Source of the DNA: Peromyscus leucopus
Taxonomy: Eukaryota; Chordata; Mammalia; Rodentia; Cricetidae
Length of the DNA: 64,000 nucleotides
Assembly: GCF_004664715.2 (NCBI RefSeq)
Contig: NC_051074.1
Location: forward strand, 20,108,558 to 20,172,557
Direction of reading: 5' to 3'
Below, one piece after another: positions 1 to 10,548 of the stretch (position 1 is the first letter of the stretch; each line of letters opens with the position of its first letter). The translations under genes were made by a program, and so were the position numbers. The notes under the pieces were generated by a model. It saw only the letters and a list, made by a program, of their open reading frames with translations, was not told the origin of the DNA and did no database searches.

Positions 1-186
1 GGAAACAGGGGGTGCAAGATGGAAGAGAGGTAACACCACCATGTGTTGGAATGCAGATTAATATAAATGGGTTAATTTAAGTTATAAAAGCTAGTTACAA
101 ACAAGCCTAAATGAAGGCAAAGTTTTTGTAATTAATAGTAAGTCTTCGTGTCTTTATGTGGGAGCCGACTAGTGGGACAGAAAAAG
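1..186 (+). mobile_element. Partial ERVK-type solo LTR (3' part), cut by window edge
   Basis: The first 186 bases match the sense strand of the rodent LTR family seen again, reversed, at 29853-30204 and 60996-61378. Shared landmarks are the ATTAATATAAATGGGTTAAT stretch near 57-76, the AGCTAGTTA..CAAGCCT block and the TTAATA..GTCT..GTGT.TTTAT run near the end. Only the 3' part is present, so no target-site duplication can be read. Family name not assigned. Confidence 0.65.
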
Positions 187-1530
187 ATCATTACATTACA
201 CAGCATGGTGGATAATTTGTATATAATCTATGTACATCTTCCTGTATTCTTTAAACCATCTCCAAATTACTTGTAATGCCTAATTCTAAGCAAGTGCTAT
301 GTAAATAGCATATTGTTTAAAGGACATCGACAGTAAAAGCAGTCTGCATATGTTCAGTAAACAAAAATTAAAACGTATTTCTAAATATAGTTGGTTTAAG
401 CCCCATAGACAAATGGGACACAAAGGGCTACCTGTCTACTTCATGTGCAGTTTTTATTAGAATATGAGGTAAATCAGGGTTATTTTTTTCAAGCAAGTTT
501 GAACATACAATATTTTGTTTAGGTTTGAACACAAGAGTTCAAATGATTGAAAGTATTCAATGTGCATTTTTCACACAAATTATAAAACAGTGCACAGTCC
601 TTAGGTGGATATCCCACTTAGAACAATGGCTCAGAGGAAAATCAGTTTTTAGGTACCAAGTGAGAACTCTTCTAATCTGTGAAGTACATGTTTATAACCA
701 ATCTCTTTTGACAGGAAAGTCTCTCCAAATAATTCACGGACCCATGCCATCAGACTAGCTTATTCTCAGGCAGTTGACTGTGTGCAGGGCTTAATTACCT
801 CCTATGTGCCCATCTCTTGGAGCGCTAACTGTTCTCTAGTTACTTTCCCTTTTTCTGAGGTGAGAACAATTAAAAGCTACTCTTTTAATAATATTGAGAT
901 ATGCAATATGTTATGAAAGTCACACCCCATTGTGCTCCATAAACATACAATCTGTATAATTATCATAAATATGTTATCTATTAGGTATCATCATAAATAA
1001 GGAAGAGGAAGTTGCCCTCAGGGTGTAAGGCAACCCTGGGAGAAGCACAGGCCATCTTCCGGGTACAATTGCTAGGCCATTTTGTGTGCCTCTTTTTTTC
1101 TGCCATGGCTTGTACGTTGTCACAGTTTGCCTCAAGGACTTGCTACAACCAAGCCTATGTCCTGAGAGTTGACTATTTAATTAGAATCTCTCTTTTTTTT
1201 TTTATCAATAGTAACTCATAACAAATCTTTAATTGAAATTATAGAAATAGATATATTTCCCAAGAATTAGGTAAAAAGTACAATTTGATTTCACTATATT
1301 GTCAAAAAGTTAATTAAAATAGACAAGTATTTTAGAGTAACAAATAATTTGTTCTATATTATTTATTGAGCCAAAATATGAGTCTTTATTTCTTCAGTCT
1401 AAGAATATATGTATGGAAGATATTTAAAGCTAAATAAAAAATAAACCCAACAAAAGTACATGATTATTCAGATTTTGAAAATTAAATTTTATATGTATGT
1501 TCATATAATGGGTTTACATGGCTTTAATTT
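187..1530. other. Mostly unique AT-rich sequence with one ancient repeat fragment
   Basis: No gene is supported. Around 235-375 the text (TTTAAACCATCTCC, ACTTGTAATGCCTAATTC, a run ending GTTCAGTAAAC) resembles a widespread ancient mammalian interspersed repeat that I cannot name. Short frames at 525-758 and 1012-1221 have no recognisable domain. Nothing else seen. Confidence 0.5.
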
Positions 1531-1640
1531 ATTATTTTTTTTAAGTAAATTTATTTTACAACATCATTTAGTTCAACATAATAGCCACAGAATCCCCTGT
1601 TCTCCCACTCTCGCCCCCCCTCCCCCTCCCCCCACCCCAT
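1531..1640 (-). mobile_element. L1 3' end, 5'-truncated
   Basis: Read on the minus strand this is the end of a rodent L1 3'UTR: a G-rich polypurine tract (the C-rich run at 1614-1637), a GAACAGGGGATTC block, then an A/T-rich end with AAATAAA-like signals and an A-rich tail. The same sequence occurs at 27671-27754. It abuts the LTR at 1649; no target duplication found. Confidence 0.75.
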
Positions 1641-1648
1641 TTGGCTTT

Positions 1649-2039
1649 TGTGATGATTGGACTAGGAAAGCCCCCCCACATAGGCTCATCTATTTGAATA
1701 CTTGAATACTTGCTCATCAGGGCGTGTTGATACTTGACAGGGATTTTTTTTTTTTGGAGTAGGTGTGGCCTTGTTGGACGACGTTTGTCACTGGGGGTGG
1801 GCTTTGGGGTTCCAAATGCTCGAATTGGCTCAGTGTCTCTCTCTTCCTGCTGCCTGCTGATTCAGACTCTCAGTTCCTTCTCCAGCACCATGTCTGCCTG
1901 CAGGCCGCCATACCTCCTGCCATGATGATAATGGACTAAACCTCTGAAACCGTAAGCCAGCTCCAATTAAATGCTTTCCTGTATAAGAGTAGCTGTGATC
2001 ATGGTGTCTCTTTACAGCAACAGAACATTTACTAAGACA
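1649..2039 (+). mobile_element. ERVL-MaLR-type solo LTR (rodent MT/ORR1-like)
   Basis: The element starts TGTGATGATTGGACTAGG and ends ACTAAGACA, giving TG..CA termini. It contains the block GTGTGGCCTTGTTGGA, a TGATGATAATGGACTAAAC block, an ATTAAA signal in CCAATTAAATGC and the end CACAGCAA-like CAACAGAA. These landmarks match the rodent MaLR LTRs at 21735, 40824 and 43584 and are homologous to mammalian MST/THE1 ends. Subfamily name not verified; no clear 5-bp duplication. Confidence 0.7.
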
Positions 2040-2084
2040 ATTTGCTCATGCTATTTATCCTTCTTTCTGTGGTGTGGGTAACTG

Positions 2085-2205
2085 GCTCAAAATTGAGTTT
2101 GAGTCCTGACTCCTGCGTTTAGATTCAGATAAAACCTCTGGGTCTTGTTTTTCTCACCTGTAAGGTTGGAGTCATCATAACAACATACAAAACCTCAGCC
2201 ATTGA
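2085..2205 (+). mobile_element. MIR SINE remnant
   Basis: The order TTTGAGTCCTGACTCC, then ACCTCTGGGTCTTG, then TTCTCACCTGTAAGG follows the MIR core (a sentence-like run in which the word-for-word consensus is roughly TCCTGGCTC..CTCTGTGCCTCAG..CTCATCTGTAAAATGG). Strongly diverged, so edges are approximate. Confidence 0.5.
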
Positions 2206-2586
2206 GTCAGTTTCTAGTAATATCCAACTAATTAGTTATCTCTCTTCTTTTCATTCCACCATCCTCTGTCATTAGTAAGAACTCATCTTCTACCGACGTT
2301 TAAAAATCCATGGAGCTGTGTTTTCTGAACTCATTTGGCTCAAAGTTGTGACCACAAGCAGCAGAAACAAACTGGCAGATTCAGGCAGCAAATTATTTAA
2401 TTAAAAGATATTGAGCAGGCCTCAAAAATCTCCAGAAACACTTTAGAACCAGGCTTGAAGGTTCCAAATTAGACCCCAGAAGAATGTTGAGTTTCTTTGT
2501 TTGTTGCAGTCAGCATAGGTAGCATTTGGTACCCTCAGCTCCTCTGACACAGGAGCCAGGAGAGTGGTAGCAGACCATGGAGGCTG

Positions 2587-2588
<2 letters not shown>

Positions 2589-2626
<38 letters not shown>
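2589..2626. repeat. (GT)19 microsatellite
   Basis: Uninterrupted GT dinucleotide run of 38 bases. Long pure runs like this are normally polymorphic. A shorter GGCA tetranucleotide repeat lies at about 2845-2861. Confidence 0.98.
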
Positions 2627-2628
<2 letters not shown>

Positions 2629-4984
2629 CTTACTCAGAATAACATCTATCATGATACACAATTGGTGCCCATAGTTAGGCTGGGTAAAAAGTTCCATGGT
2701 CTGTGTTCTGTAAGTTGGAGACCAGGGAAGGTGGTTGTGCATGTAGAGGCCTGAAAACTAGAGAATGGATGGTCTAGAGACTATATTGAAACTGAAAGTC
2801 TCAGATTCAGGAGTACCAAGAACAAGATTCAAGTCCTGGCTCTGGCAGGCAGGCAGGCAGCCATTTCTCTTTTCCTTAGTTAGGCTCTCAATGGCTAGGA
2901 TGATGCCTACTCATGGTGGGGGAGGGCAGGATGTTTCACCCAGTTTAAACAATAGCCTCTTCCAGGGGCATCCTCACAGACACATCCAAAAGTAGTCATC
3001 TGGATATCCCAAAGGCTAGCTGGAGCATACTAAACTGCCTCACCAGAGAACTGATTTTTCCCCTCTTCCTCCCTCTGTCCTGCTTTCTTTTCTTACCTTC
3101 ACTTAGTTTAAAATGTCCCACAGTTTGCACAACTTCTTTTTCTCATCGCCTAACAAGGCATGTGGGATTTTAGTGGGGAGTAATGCTGTAGGCAAAGGAC
3201 AGTCTTGTATCTTCTCTAGCTCACTGAGAAACAAAAAAGAGGAACCATTACTAATGTCTGGTATGTTCTGATTATCAGCAGACACGTCAGGCTATGGTTG
3301 ATCCTGCAATGCTGTGTCATGAAGCTATGACTGAAAGATGAGTCGAGGTGAAATAGCATCAGAACAAACACTCTTCTCGGAGTCTGCTGACTGCACATTG
3401 CTCCATGACGAAAACCAACACTCAATCAAGGCCTTGTGGGCTGTGCGTCACCTCCCTCTCTTCTTCCTTCCTGTCAGGTACAATGGAATATGCTAGTACT
3501 AATGCTGATAAGTGTGCAGGCATCCATGATCTGTCCATGCAATCTGTAATTGATTATAAATAATTACAAATTTATGCACAACTTTGTGACTAGCTAACAC
3601 TGATTACTGCTCTCCAGAATCACAATACTTCTCAAATGAGTCCACCCATAGGCTAGCTTATGTATGGTGCTTCTAGTGTCAGCTGATTACAAAGCATCCT
3701 GTGGCATCTAGTGAAAAGGTTTATCTGGCACAGGGCATCTTGACAGTCAGGAGCCAAGGAATACCACAAAATCACATCATGAAACAAACCTCTCACAAGA
3801 TTATAGGAGAACAGAAGGGCAGCTATATCTAAATGGGACAAGGGACAGCAGAGGGCCGGGTGGAGAAGAGCTTTTATAGGGTTTTGGTGACCTTAGTGGA
3901 GAAGTATAGTACGATAGAAAACATTGTTCGGCCATTAACACAAAGTCATGGGGTGGGGATTTTCAAGTCTCGGAGCTCAGGGTTTAGTCAGGGGCAAGTT
4001 GTTCTTCCTTTGGCCTATGTCTTGGGCTTGGGGCCAAGCCAGGGTCAGGATGTTCATTCCCTGGGTCCTTTTACTCTTCATCTAGTGGTGCTGATTTATG
4101 AGTTGTGCCGTCACCCTGTTGAGCTTGTATCCTGTGAAGGATGCTGCTGATTACCTTACCTCATTCAGTGTTGACTGTGGTTCCATTTGTTATCAGTGGA
4201 ATGTTGTGTTTCTCTGTGTCTTTCTTTAGAAAACAATGAACTCACCATTTCACTGATTTGAAAAGCATTTCGACATCAGTAGTTGAACCTAGGGTATTGC
4301 CAGAGACTACAGAGTGCCTGTCACACCTTGGAGCCAAACCCTACTGTGCTTGCTATTGGCCCCCAGGCCCAGAAAGATAAAGATGTCTTTCTAAGTTTGG
4401 CATGGAAGTTCCATGCATCCACCTACCTCTCATCTGGGGCAGTGTCCTCCATTTTGACTGGTATTTCTGGTAAGTTCTCAACTCCCTCTCCCTTCGCTAG
4501 AAGAACCCTTAGTGCTGTTCTTTCCCACAATACCTCTATGTGTCGTGATGAAATGAACGGACAGAGCATCCCCACTGCTGACTCAGTCTGCCCGGGCTCT
4601 GCCTCCCCTCCATTTCTACGACACCTGTCAATAGAGACACGCATAAAGGCACCTCTCATTCCGCACTGGTCTGGGGAAATTTGAGATACCCCATCTCTGT
4701 CTTTCCTCATTTCCTTCTGGACAGTGTTTCCAAAGTGTAAGAAATCAAAAGGTAAGTTAAAAGTTGTTTTAAAATCCTGAAATTACTATTTTCAGCTTCA
4801 TATGAACAAAAGATGATTTAAATGTACAATTATGAACTTTAAATTATTCTTGTTATCTTTAAAACTTATTTTCACTGCTTCAAGAACAAGGCAAGGTTAT
4901 ATTTGAATATATAGTATTATGAAATAATCTTAAAATTATTTGATTTTTCAATGACATTAATTGAAATATGAAAGAGAACAGGGG
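2627..4984. other. Unique sequence, no gene recognised
   Basis: No repeat family or exon was recognised with confidence. Frames at 3833-4150 (105 codons) and 4283-4684 (133 codons) are the longest; neither shows a domain, a signal peptide or homology I know, and the second overlaps an antisense frame at 4423-4710. The stretch from about 4740 becomes AT-rich as it approaches the L1. Confidence 0.5.
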
Positions 4985-7432
4985 GATAATCTCATTAGCA
5001 ACAGCCTTGAAAATATCATGGAATAAACATAGTAAAAGTAAAGCATGGAAGTAAAAGCAAAGAAAATGTAAGGACTTTGTAGAAAAAAAAATTGAAGAAG
5101 ACACCAGAAGATAAGAAAACCCATGCTCATGGATTGGTAAGATTAATATTATAAAATAGCCATCATTCCAAAAGAAATTTACAGATTCGGTGTGACCCCC
5201 ATCAAAATTCCAATGCAATTCTTCACAGGAACTGAAAAATAATCATAAATTTCACATAGAAATAAAAAAGACACAGATTAGCCAAATCTTTTGTAGATAT
5301 CACTACCCCTGATTTCAAGTTATACTACAGAGCTATAGTAATAAAAACAGCATGGCATTGGCATAAGAACAGATACATTGATAAATGGAATAGAACTAAG
5401 GACACACATATGAGCCCACATTCCTACAGTCATCTAATTTTTGACAAGTGACTGAAAAAGATACATTGGAGAAAAGACAGAATTTTCAGCAAATTCAATT
5501 CTATTCAAACTGGATGGCTATATGAAGAAGAGTGAAACCATATCTGCATATTTTATCCTGAACAAAATTCCAAACAGATCAGGAACCTCAACAGAAAACA
5601 TGATATTCTGAATCTGTTAGAAAAGAAAGTAGGGAATAATCTTCAACTTAGTCATACAGAAAAGCACCCCAGTAGTGCAGGCTTTAAGACCAGTGATTAA
5701 AAAATGGGACCTCATCAAACTGAAAATCTTCTGTATGTCAAAGGATGCCATCATTCAAATGAAAATGCAGCTACAGAATTGGAAACAATCTTTAGTAGCT
5801 CTACATCAGACAGAGGATTGGTATCTAGAATATACAAAGAACTAAAATAAATAAATAAATAAACATCAAGAAAAAAACAACTCAGTTTCAAAATGGGCTG
5901 TAGAGCAAAACAGTTCTTAAAGGAAGAAATACAAATAGCTGAAAAATGTTTTGAAAAATATTCAACATGCTTAACAATCATGGGAATGCAAATTAAAGGT
6001 ACTTTGAGATTTCATATTACCTCAAACAGAATGAATGGCACAGTGGTTGGGGGTGGGGTGGGAGGAGACAACAAATGTTAACATGGATGTGGGAGAAGGG
6101 GAGCATTTATTCACTCTTCATAGGAGTGCAAACTGGTGCAGTACTTATGGAAATCAGTGTGGAGGGTCCTCAAACAACTACAAATAGATCTACTGTTCTA
6201 TCCATCTATACCACTCTTGGGCACATACCCAAAGGCCTCTATATCCTACTATAGAGATACTTGTTCATCTATGTTCATTGCTGCTGTACTCACAGTAGAC
6301 ATGCGAACATCCTAGATATCAATCAAAGGGTGAATAGATAATGAAAATGTGGTACATATACGCAATGGATTATTTCTCTGTTAAAAAATTAAATCATGAA
6401 ATTTACAGGTTAAATGGGTAGTGATGGAAATAAAGACGAATATTAACTGTTCTCTCTCATATGTCAAGCTTTGGATATTCAAATATGTGTGTTTAAATGG
6501 GAACATCCATTGAGGCCAGGTAACTACTGTGGGTTCATGAGGGGGCTTTCAAGGGAGGGAAGGCAGAATGTAGATTGTATAAAGGGGGGACGAGGAATAA
6601 CAGAGCAAGCAGAATTAAGTGGGCTGGGGGATGGAGGTAGGATAGAGAAGGAGAACTAACATTAAAGAACTTACCATTGCAGAAGATTCCAAAAATATAC
6701 ACACATACATATATTTTTAAGGTTTAAATGGTATTACTTGATAATGGGGAGATATAATGCCCTCATAAATATCATAGATCATCAATGAAAAAGCTGAATT
6801 CTAGGACTAGGCTACCCCTTTGGAGTTGTTGGTCTGCATGTCCCCATAACCTTTCTGTGCTGGTTAGTTCGTGCCAGTTTCACATGATCTAAAGTCACCT
6901 GGGAAGAGAGAACCTCGGTTGAGGAATAGCCTCCATCATAGTGGCCTGTGGGCATGTCTATGGGACATCTTGATTTATTGATGTGGGAAGGTCCTAGACC
7001 ACTATGGGCATTATCACCCTGGGCTAATGGTCCAGGGTTGTATAGGAAAATAAGCCAACAAGCAACATTACTCCATGGTTTCCTTTTTTAGCAACTACCT
7101 TGAGTTTTTGCTTTGTCTGTTCTTGACAAGAGACTATAAAGTATAAGATGAAATAAACTTTTTCCTGCCGAAGTTGCTTTTGACCAGTGTTTTATCACTG
7201 CAATACCAAACAAACAAACAAACAAACATTCCAGTGGATGGCCTCGCACACAGGAATATGTGAGAAGCACAAATTTGACTACATGGGGTATTTAAAAAAA
7301 AAGAGGACATGAAGTTGGGGAGAATAGGGAGATGGAGGTAGGTCTGGAAAGAGCTAGGTAGAAGAGTGGGGAAGTAAATATGACCAAAATACATTGTATA
7401 AAATTATATAAAATCCTCAAAGAATTACTAAT
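4985..7432 (+). mobile_element. Decayed L1: ORF2 C-terminal part plus 3'UTR, split by an LTR
   Basis: The sense strand follows the 3' third of L1 ORF2. Visible landmarks are CCCATGCTCATGGATTGGTA near 5120, ACTACAGAGCTATAGTAATA near 5324, ATGGGACCTCATCAAACTGA near 5704 and TGTGGTACATATACGCAATG near 6349. The 3'UTR continues to about 6855, is interrupted by the LTR at 6856-7228, and resumes with the Lx-type tail (CAGTGGATGGCC, an A-run, then AAAGAGGACATGAAGTTGGG and a TCAAAGAAT end). Many stops and indels; no coding capacity. Confidence 0.88.
6856..7228 (+). mobile_element. ERVL-MaLR-type LTR inserted in L1
   Basis: It begins TGTGCTGGTTAGTTCGTGCC, continues with AGTCACCTGGGAAGAGAGAA and GTGGGCATGTCTATGGG, and ends with ATGAAATAAAC, AGTTGCTTTTGACCAG and TGTTTTATCACTGCAA, followed by a (CAAA)n run at 7209-7227. 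The same family lies reversed at 27217-27954. L1 3'UTR sequence lies on both sides, so it is younger than that L1. No 5-bp duplication could be confirmed. Confidence 0.7.
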
Positions 7433-8431
7433 ATGTTTAAAAAATACAGAGAGCATTGTGATACAACATAAATACTAACATTAGTAATATGGTGCATATC
7501 TCTTACAATACCTCCATGTCGTAAGTTATGGAAAATAAGGATTCTCCAGTCAAAGGAATCCATTTCCCTCTCTGAAAAATTGGCCCCTGATGTTTATTTG
7601 ATGCTTGTGTCTGAATTATACCTACAAGTTTTACTCTTTGGGATTCCCTGGAGGAATTAAATACTGCCAGCTGACCTATTGCAACATCAGTTCTGCTCCT
7701 AGGAGCAGAAAATTAGGCTAGAATTCTCAAGAGATTTGCTAGTGAAATTAGCAGCCGAGGGTATAAAAGCAGCAACTAATCCTGCTGGAAAATGAGCAGA
7801 AAGGGAAGGCACTAATCTTATTAGCAGTTTTGTCATCAGTCAAAACAGCAAGGATGGAGGAACGGCTCTTGGAAGGTTATTTTCTCATTAAGAGTCCCCG
7901 TTCCTCAAGTTATTTTAAGACCAATGGCAGGATGAAGGATAACAGGAGCCAAGGAAATATAAGAAAGCCGAAAAGCGCAGAGCTGTGTGATCATTCTCTC
8001 ACACAGTTCCAAAAGAACTGGGCGTGGCTCCGCTACTTTGCTGAAGCATGCACGTCTCAAGCGCTTGTCCTATTAATGATGCTTATACCGAAAGTCTTGC
8101 AGGAATATCCTTTTGGTAGGGTTAGCCTGAGTGGGTAGCCTGCTGGTTTCTAATAGAAAGGACACACACTAAGAAGCCTTGGCTTTCTGCAGAGAAAGCT
8201 GTCTGTCTTGGGATGGTCCAGTCCACTCAATAGTGAGGTGATGGGGATGGACCACATGGCATGGGTTGTGTCTTCTCACTGGCTATCCACATTGACTGTG
8301 TTGTTGCTCCCTGGGTATGAGGTTTAGAAGACATGTCGGTGTAGATGCTGCTTCCATTTTTAACTGAGTATCCATTCCTGAGTTAACAAAAACCCGTTTT
8401 AATTAAAAAAAACTACTTTTGGCCTCAAAAG
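7433..8431. other. Unique sequence with a candidate TATA box
   Basis: No interspersed repeat recognised. The palindrome-like GCTCCTAGGAGCAG near 7695 and a TATAAAAG at 7762-7769 stand out. An open frame from the first ATG at 7854 to 8138 has no domain I recognise. Nothing else is supported as a gene. Confidence 0.45.
7762..7769 (+). promoter_or_regulatory. Candidate TATA box in non-repeat DNA
   Basis: The octamer TATAAAAG in the context GAGGGTATAAAAGCAGC is a consensus TATA box outside any repeat I can see. About 85 bases downstream an ATG opens a 95-codon frame (7854-8138). There is no other promoter or transcript evidence, so this is only a motif. Confidence 0.2.
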
Positions 8432-8571
8432 CTACAGGATCATAGTGCATACCTGTAATTCTAGCACTGGAGCAGCTGGGCCAGGAAGACCATGAACTCT
8501 GTGCTACACAAGTTCAAAGCCAGCTTGGGCTACCTGGAGAGAACTTGCCTCAGAAACAAACCAAACCAAAC
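8432..8571 (+). mobile_element. Old B1/proto-B1 SINE
   Basis: The order TGCATACCTGTAATTCTAGC, GGCCAGGAAGACC, AAGTTCAAAGCCAGCTTGGG and GCCTCAGAAACAAACC is a 7SL-derived B1 monomer with an A-rich tail (ACCAAACCAAAC). Divergence is much higher than in the B1 copies at 25584 or 46357, so it is old. Confidence 0.8.
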
Positions 8572-9725
8572 TATGTGAGAGAATGGTGATCTCACACCTC
8601 ACCCTGCAGAAGTCACACACTAACCTAACGCTCAAGCTTGTTTATTTGCCTTGCTCGCACATCCTTAGTGTGAGCTACCTTGTGTCATTGCTGGCTTTCA
8701 GGGCCTCTGATCACTCATCTGTGAATTCCCGGTCTCCTTCCAGGGTACACATTAGGATGTAGCCACTGACCGAGTCAGACTCGCAATTGCAGTAGGCCAG
8801 TGTGGACGCAGGCGTTTGTGTAGAGCCTTGCGAAGACATTCAAGGAACAAGCATGTCTTCTTAGACAGTACATCCTACAGTGTTGACTACATTTCCAGCC
8901 AGCCAGAGTCTTCGACGACAACAGGACCCATATGACAATCAAAGCACAATTCGCTGCTGAATTGATCAAACATTTACTTTTTAAAACTCAAATAGTTGTT
9001 GGTATTTCCTCAGCATGATTAAGGAATTCCAAGTGTCACTACAGCAATTCGGGATGAAAGTTGAGCAGTCTCATGTGAACAGTCAGGAAGAGTCCAGGTA
9101 AGCAAACACCCTCTCATCTGGCACTGCGCTTGGCACTGAGATGCCCAAACCCCTTTTATCTGTGACTGACTGCCTAGTGTTTATGAGGACGGAGAAACAT
9201 TGCCTATGTCCACAGTGCTCCACATGCTGCTCTTTGGGAAGCATGCTTTGGTTTCTCAAGCTGGAAACTAAAGCTTCTGCATTTACTTATTCCTGGTCTG
9301 CATCATTCCTGCCCATTCTTATATAACTGGAGTTTGAAAATGCTTCTTTGGTGTTCCCTTTGGGGTACACTTCTCCTTGACTCAACCTACAGGATTTGCT
9401 AATTGGTGTCAGGATAGGTCCACACCCTACCTGGCTAATCAGCCTGTTCAAACACAATGATTTATAACTTGATACATGGAGCTTCTTTTCCCTTGATCTC
9501 ACTGGTAATGAGATTTTGGAAATTCCATTTATTAATAACCAACATGGTTGTAGCTCTTATCTCTTATAGTGAAGCCCTATGTCTTATATAAACAAATTCC
9601 ATTTTGTGTAAAAAGTAGCAGCATTTTTCATGGGCAGTGATGGTTCTATATATATGTGCCTACAGCTTTGATTTTCTATGCTTCTCTTTGGATAAGGTTC
9701 TCTCTCTCTCTCCTATTTAGAATAG
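8572..9725. other. Unique sequence, nothing recognised
   Basis: No gene, SINE, LINE or LTR recognised. Small frames at 9141-9326 and 9287-9502 (minus) have no known domain. A short CT run precedes the LTR at about 9700. Confidence 0.5.
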
Positions 9726-10092
9726 TGTGGGAGTCCAGCTCCCACCTTTTGAAGGGTTCTTAGGTGGAGGAGAGAAGAATGAGGAAATATCAGATAGAAA
9801 GGGAGACCTAAGCGATAAGAAGAAAGACAGAAACACATCAGAAGGGCCTAGATCAATACCCAACAGCCTCATCATTGAAAAGGACTTTTTATAACAGCTA
9901 AGGGGAGAGGCAAAAGACCTTCTCCTTGCAAGATCAAAGCACTCTGTACAGCCAAGTGTAGACCCTTCCAAACACCTGGGAAACATACCCGTGACCAAAT
10001 CATCCCATTATGCAGCCCTGCTGTGGTAAAGCAAGCCCAGATTCTTTGACCCTGAGTAAGTTCTCACTAGAAAACCTCTGTGGGTCTCCACA
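9726..10092 (-). mobile_element. ERVK-type solo LTR with perfect 6-bp target duplication
   Basis: The element runs from TGTGGGAGTCC to GGGTCTCCACA (TG..CA) and is flanked on both sides by GAATAG (9720-9725 and 10093-10098), the duplication size typical of ERVK integrases. On the minus strand a TATAAAAA box lies at 9886-9893. The block CAGGTGTTTGGAAGGGTCTA is shared with the LTR at 49579-49884. No internal retroviral sequence is adjacent, so it is a solo LTR formed by LTR-LTR recombination. Confidence 0.88.
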
Positions 10093-10105
10093 GAATAGCA
10101 TTTTA

Positions 10106-10300
10106 ACTTTTTTTTTCCAATTTTAATATCTGACAGTTTTATACATTTATATAATTAATTTACTCATTTCACTCCCCTCAGCCCCTCTTCATCCTTCTCC
10201 CTGGCACCCTTTTCCTCAAAGAGTTCCCTCCTGTTTTCCCAGCTTCCTTTTGTGTGTGGCCCACCAGGTTTAGAGTCACTTGATGGAATGCTATTCAGTA
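10106..10300 (-). mobile_element. L1 3'UTR fragment
   Basis: The run ATTTATATAATTAATTTACT, then CACTCCCCTCAGCCCCTCTTC and GTGTGTGGCCCACCAGGTTTA matches the reversed end of an older rodent L1 3'UTR (C-rich polypyrimidine after a T-rich start). A related copy lies at 58290-58420. 5'-truncated; no target duplication seen. Confidence 0.6.
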
Positions 10301-10355
10301 GAGCAAGGGCTATTTATCTGTGGCTGTGCTATAGTTTTGAGGGTCCTAGAGCTAA

Positions 10356-10548
10356 GGCTGGGTTGGCAAGATGGCTCAGCAGGGAAAAGCACTTGCTGCC
10401 AAGCCTGGCAGCCTGAGTTTGATCCCTGAGACCTACATGGTGGACGAAGATAATCCATTCCAGCAAGTTGTCCTGACTTCCACATGTGTGCCCTGACACA
10501 TGTGCAGCACATACACATATGTACATACAAAATAAATGCAACCAAAAA
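10356..10548 (+). mobile_element. B3 SINE (tRNA-derived, B2 relative)
   Basis: It opens with the tRNA-like Pol III head GGCTGGGTTGGCAAGATGGC with A-box/B-box context, then GCCAAGCCTGGCAGCCTGAG, TGATCCCTGAGACC, ACATGGTGG and the B3-typical AGTTGTCCTGACTTCCACA. It ends in CA-rich sequence and AAATAAATGCAACC. Well preserved. Confidence 0.9.
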
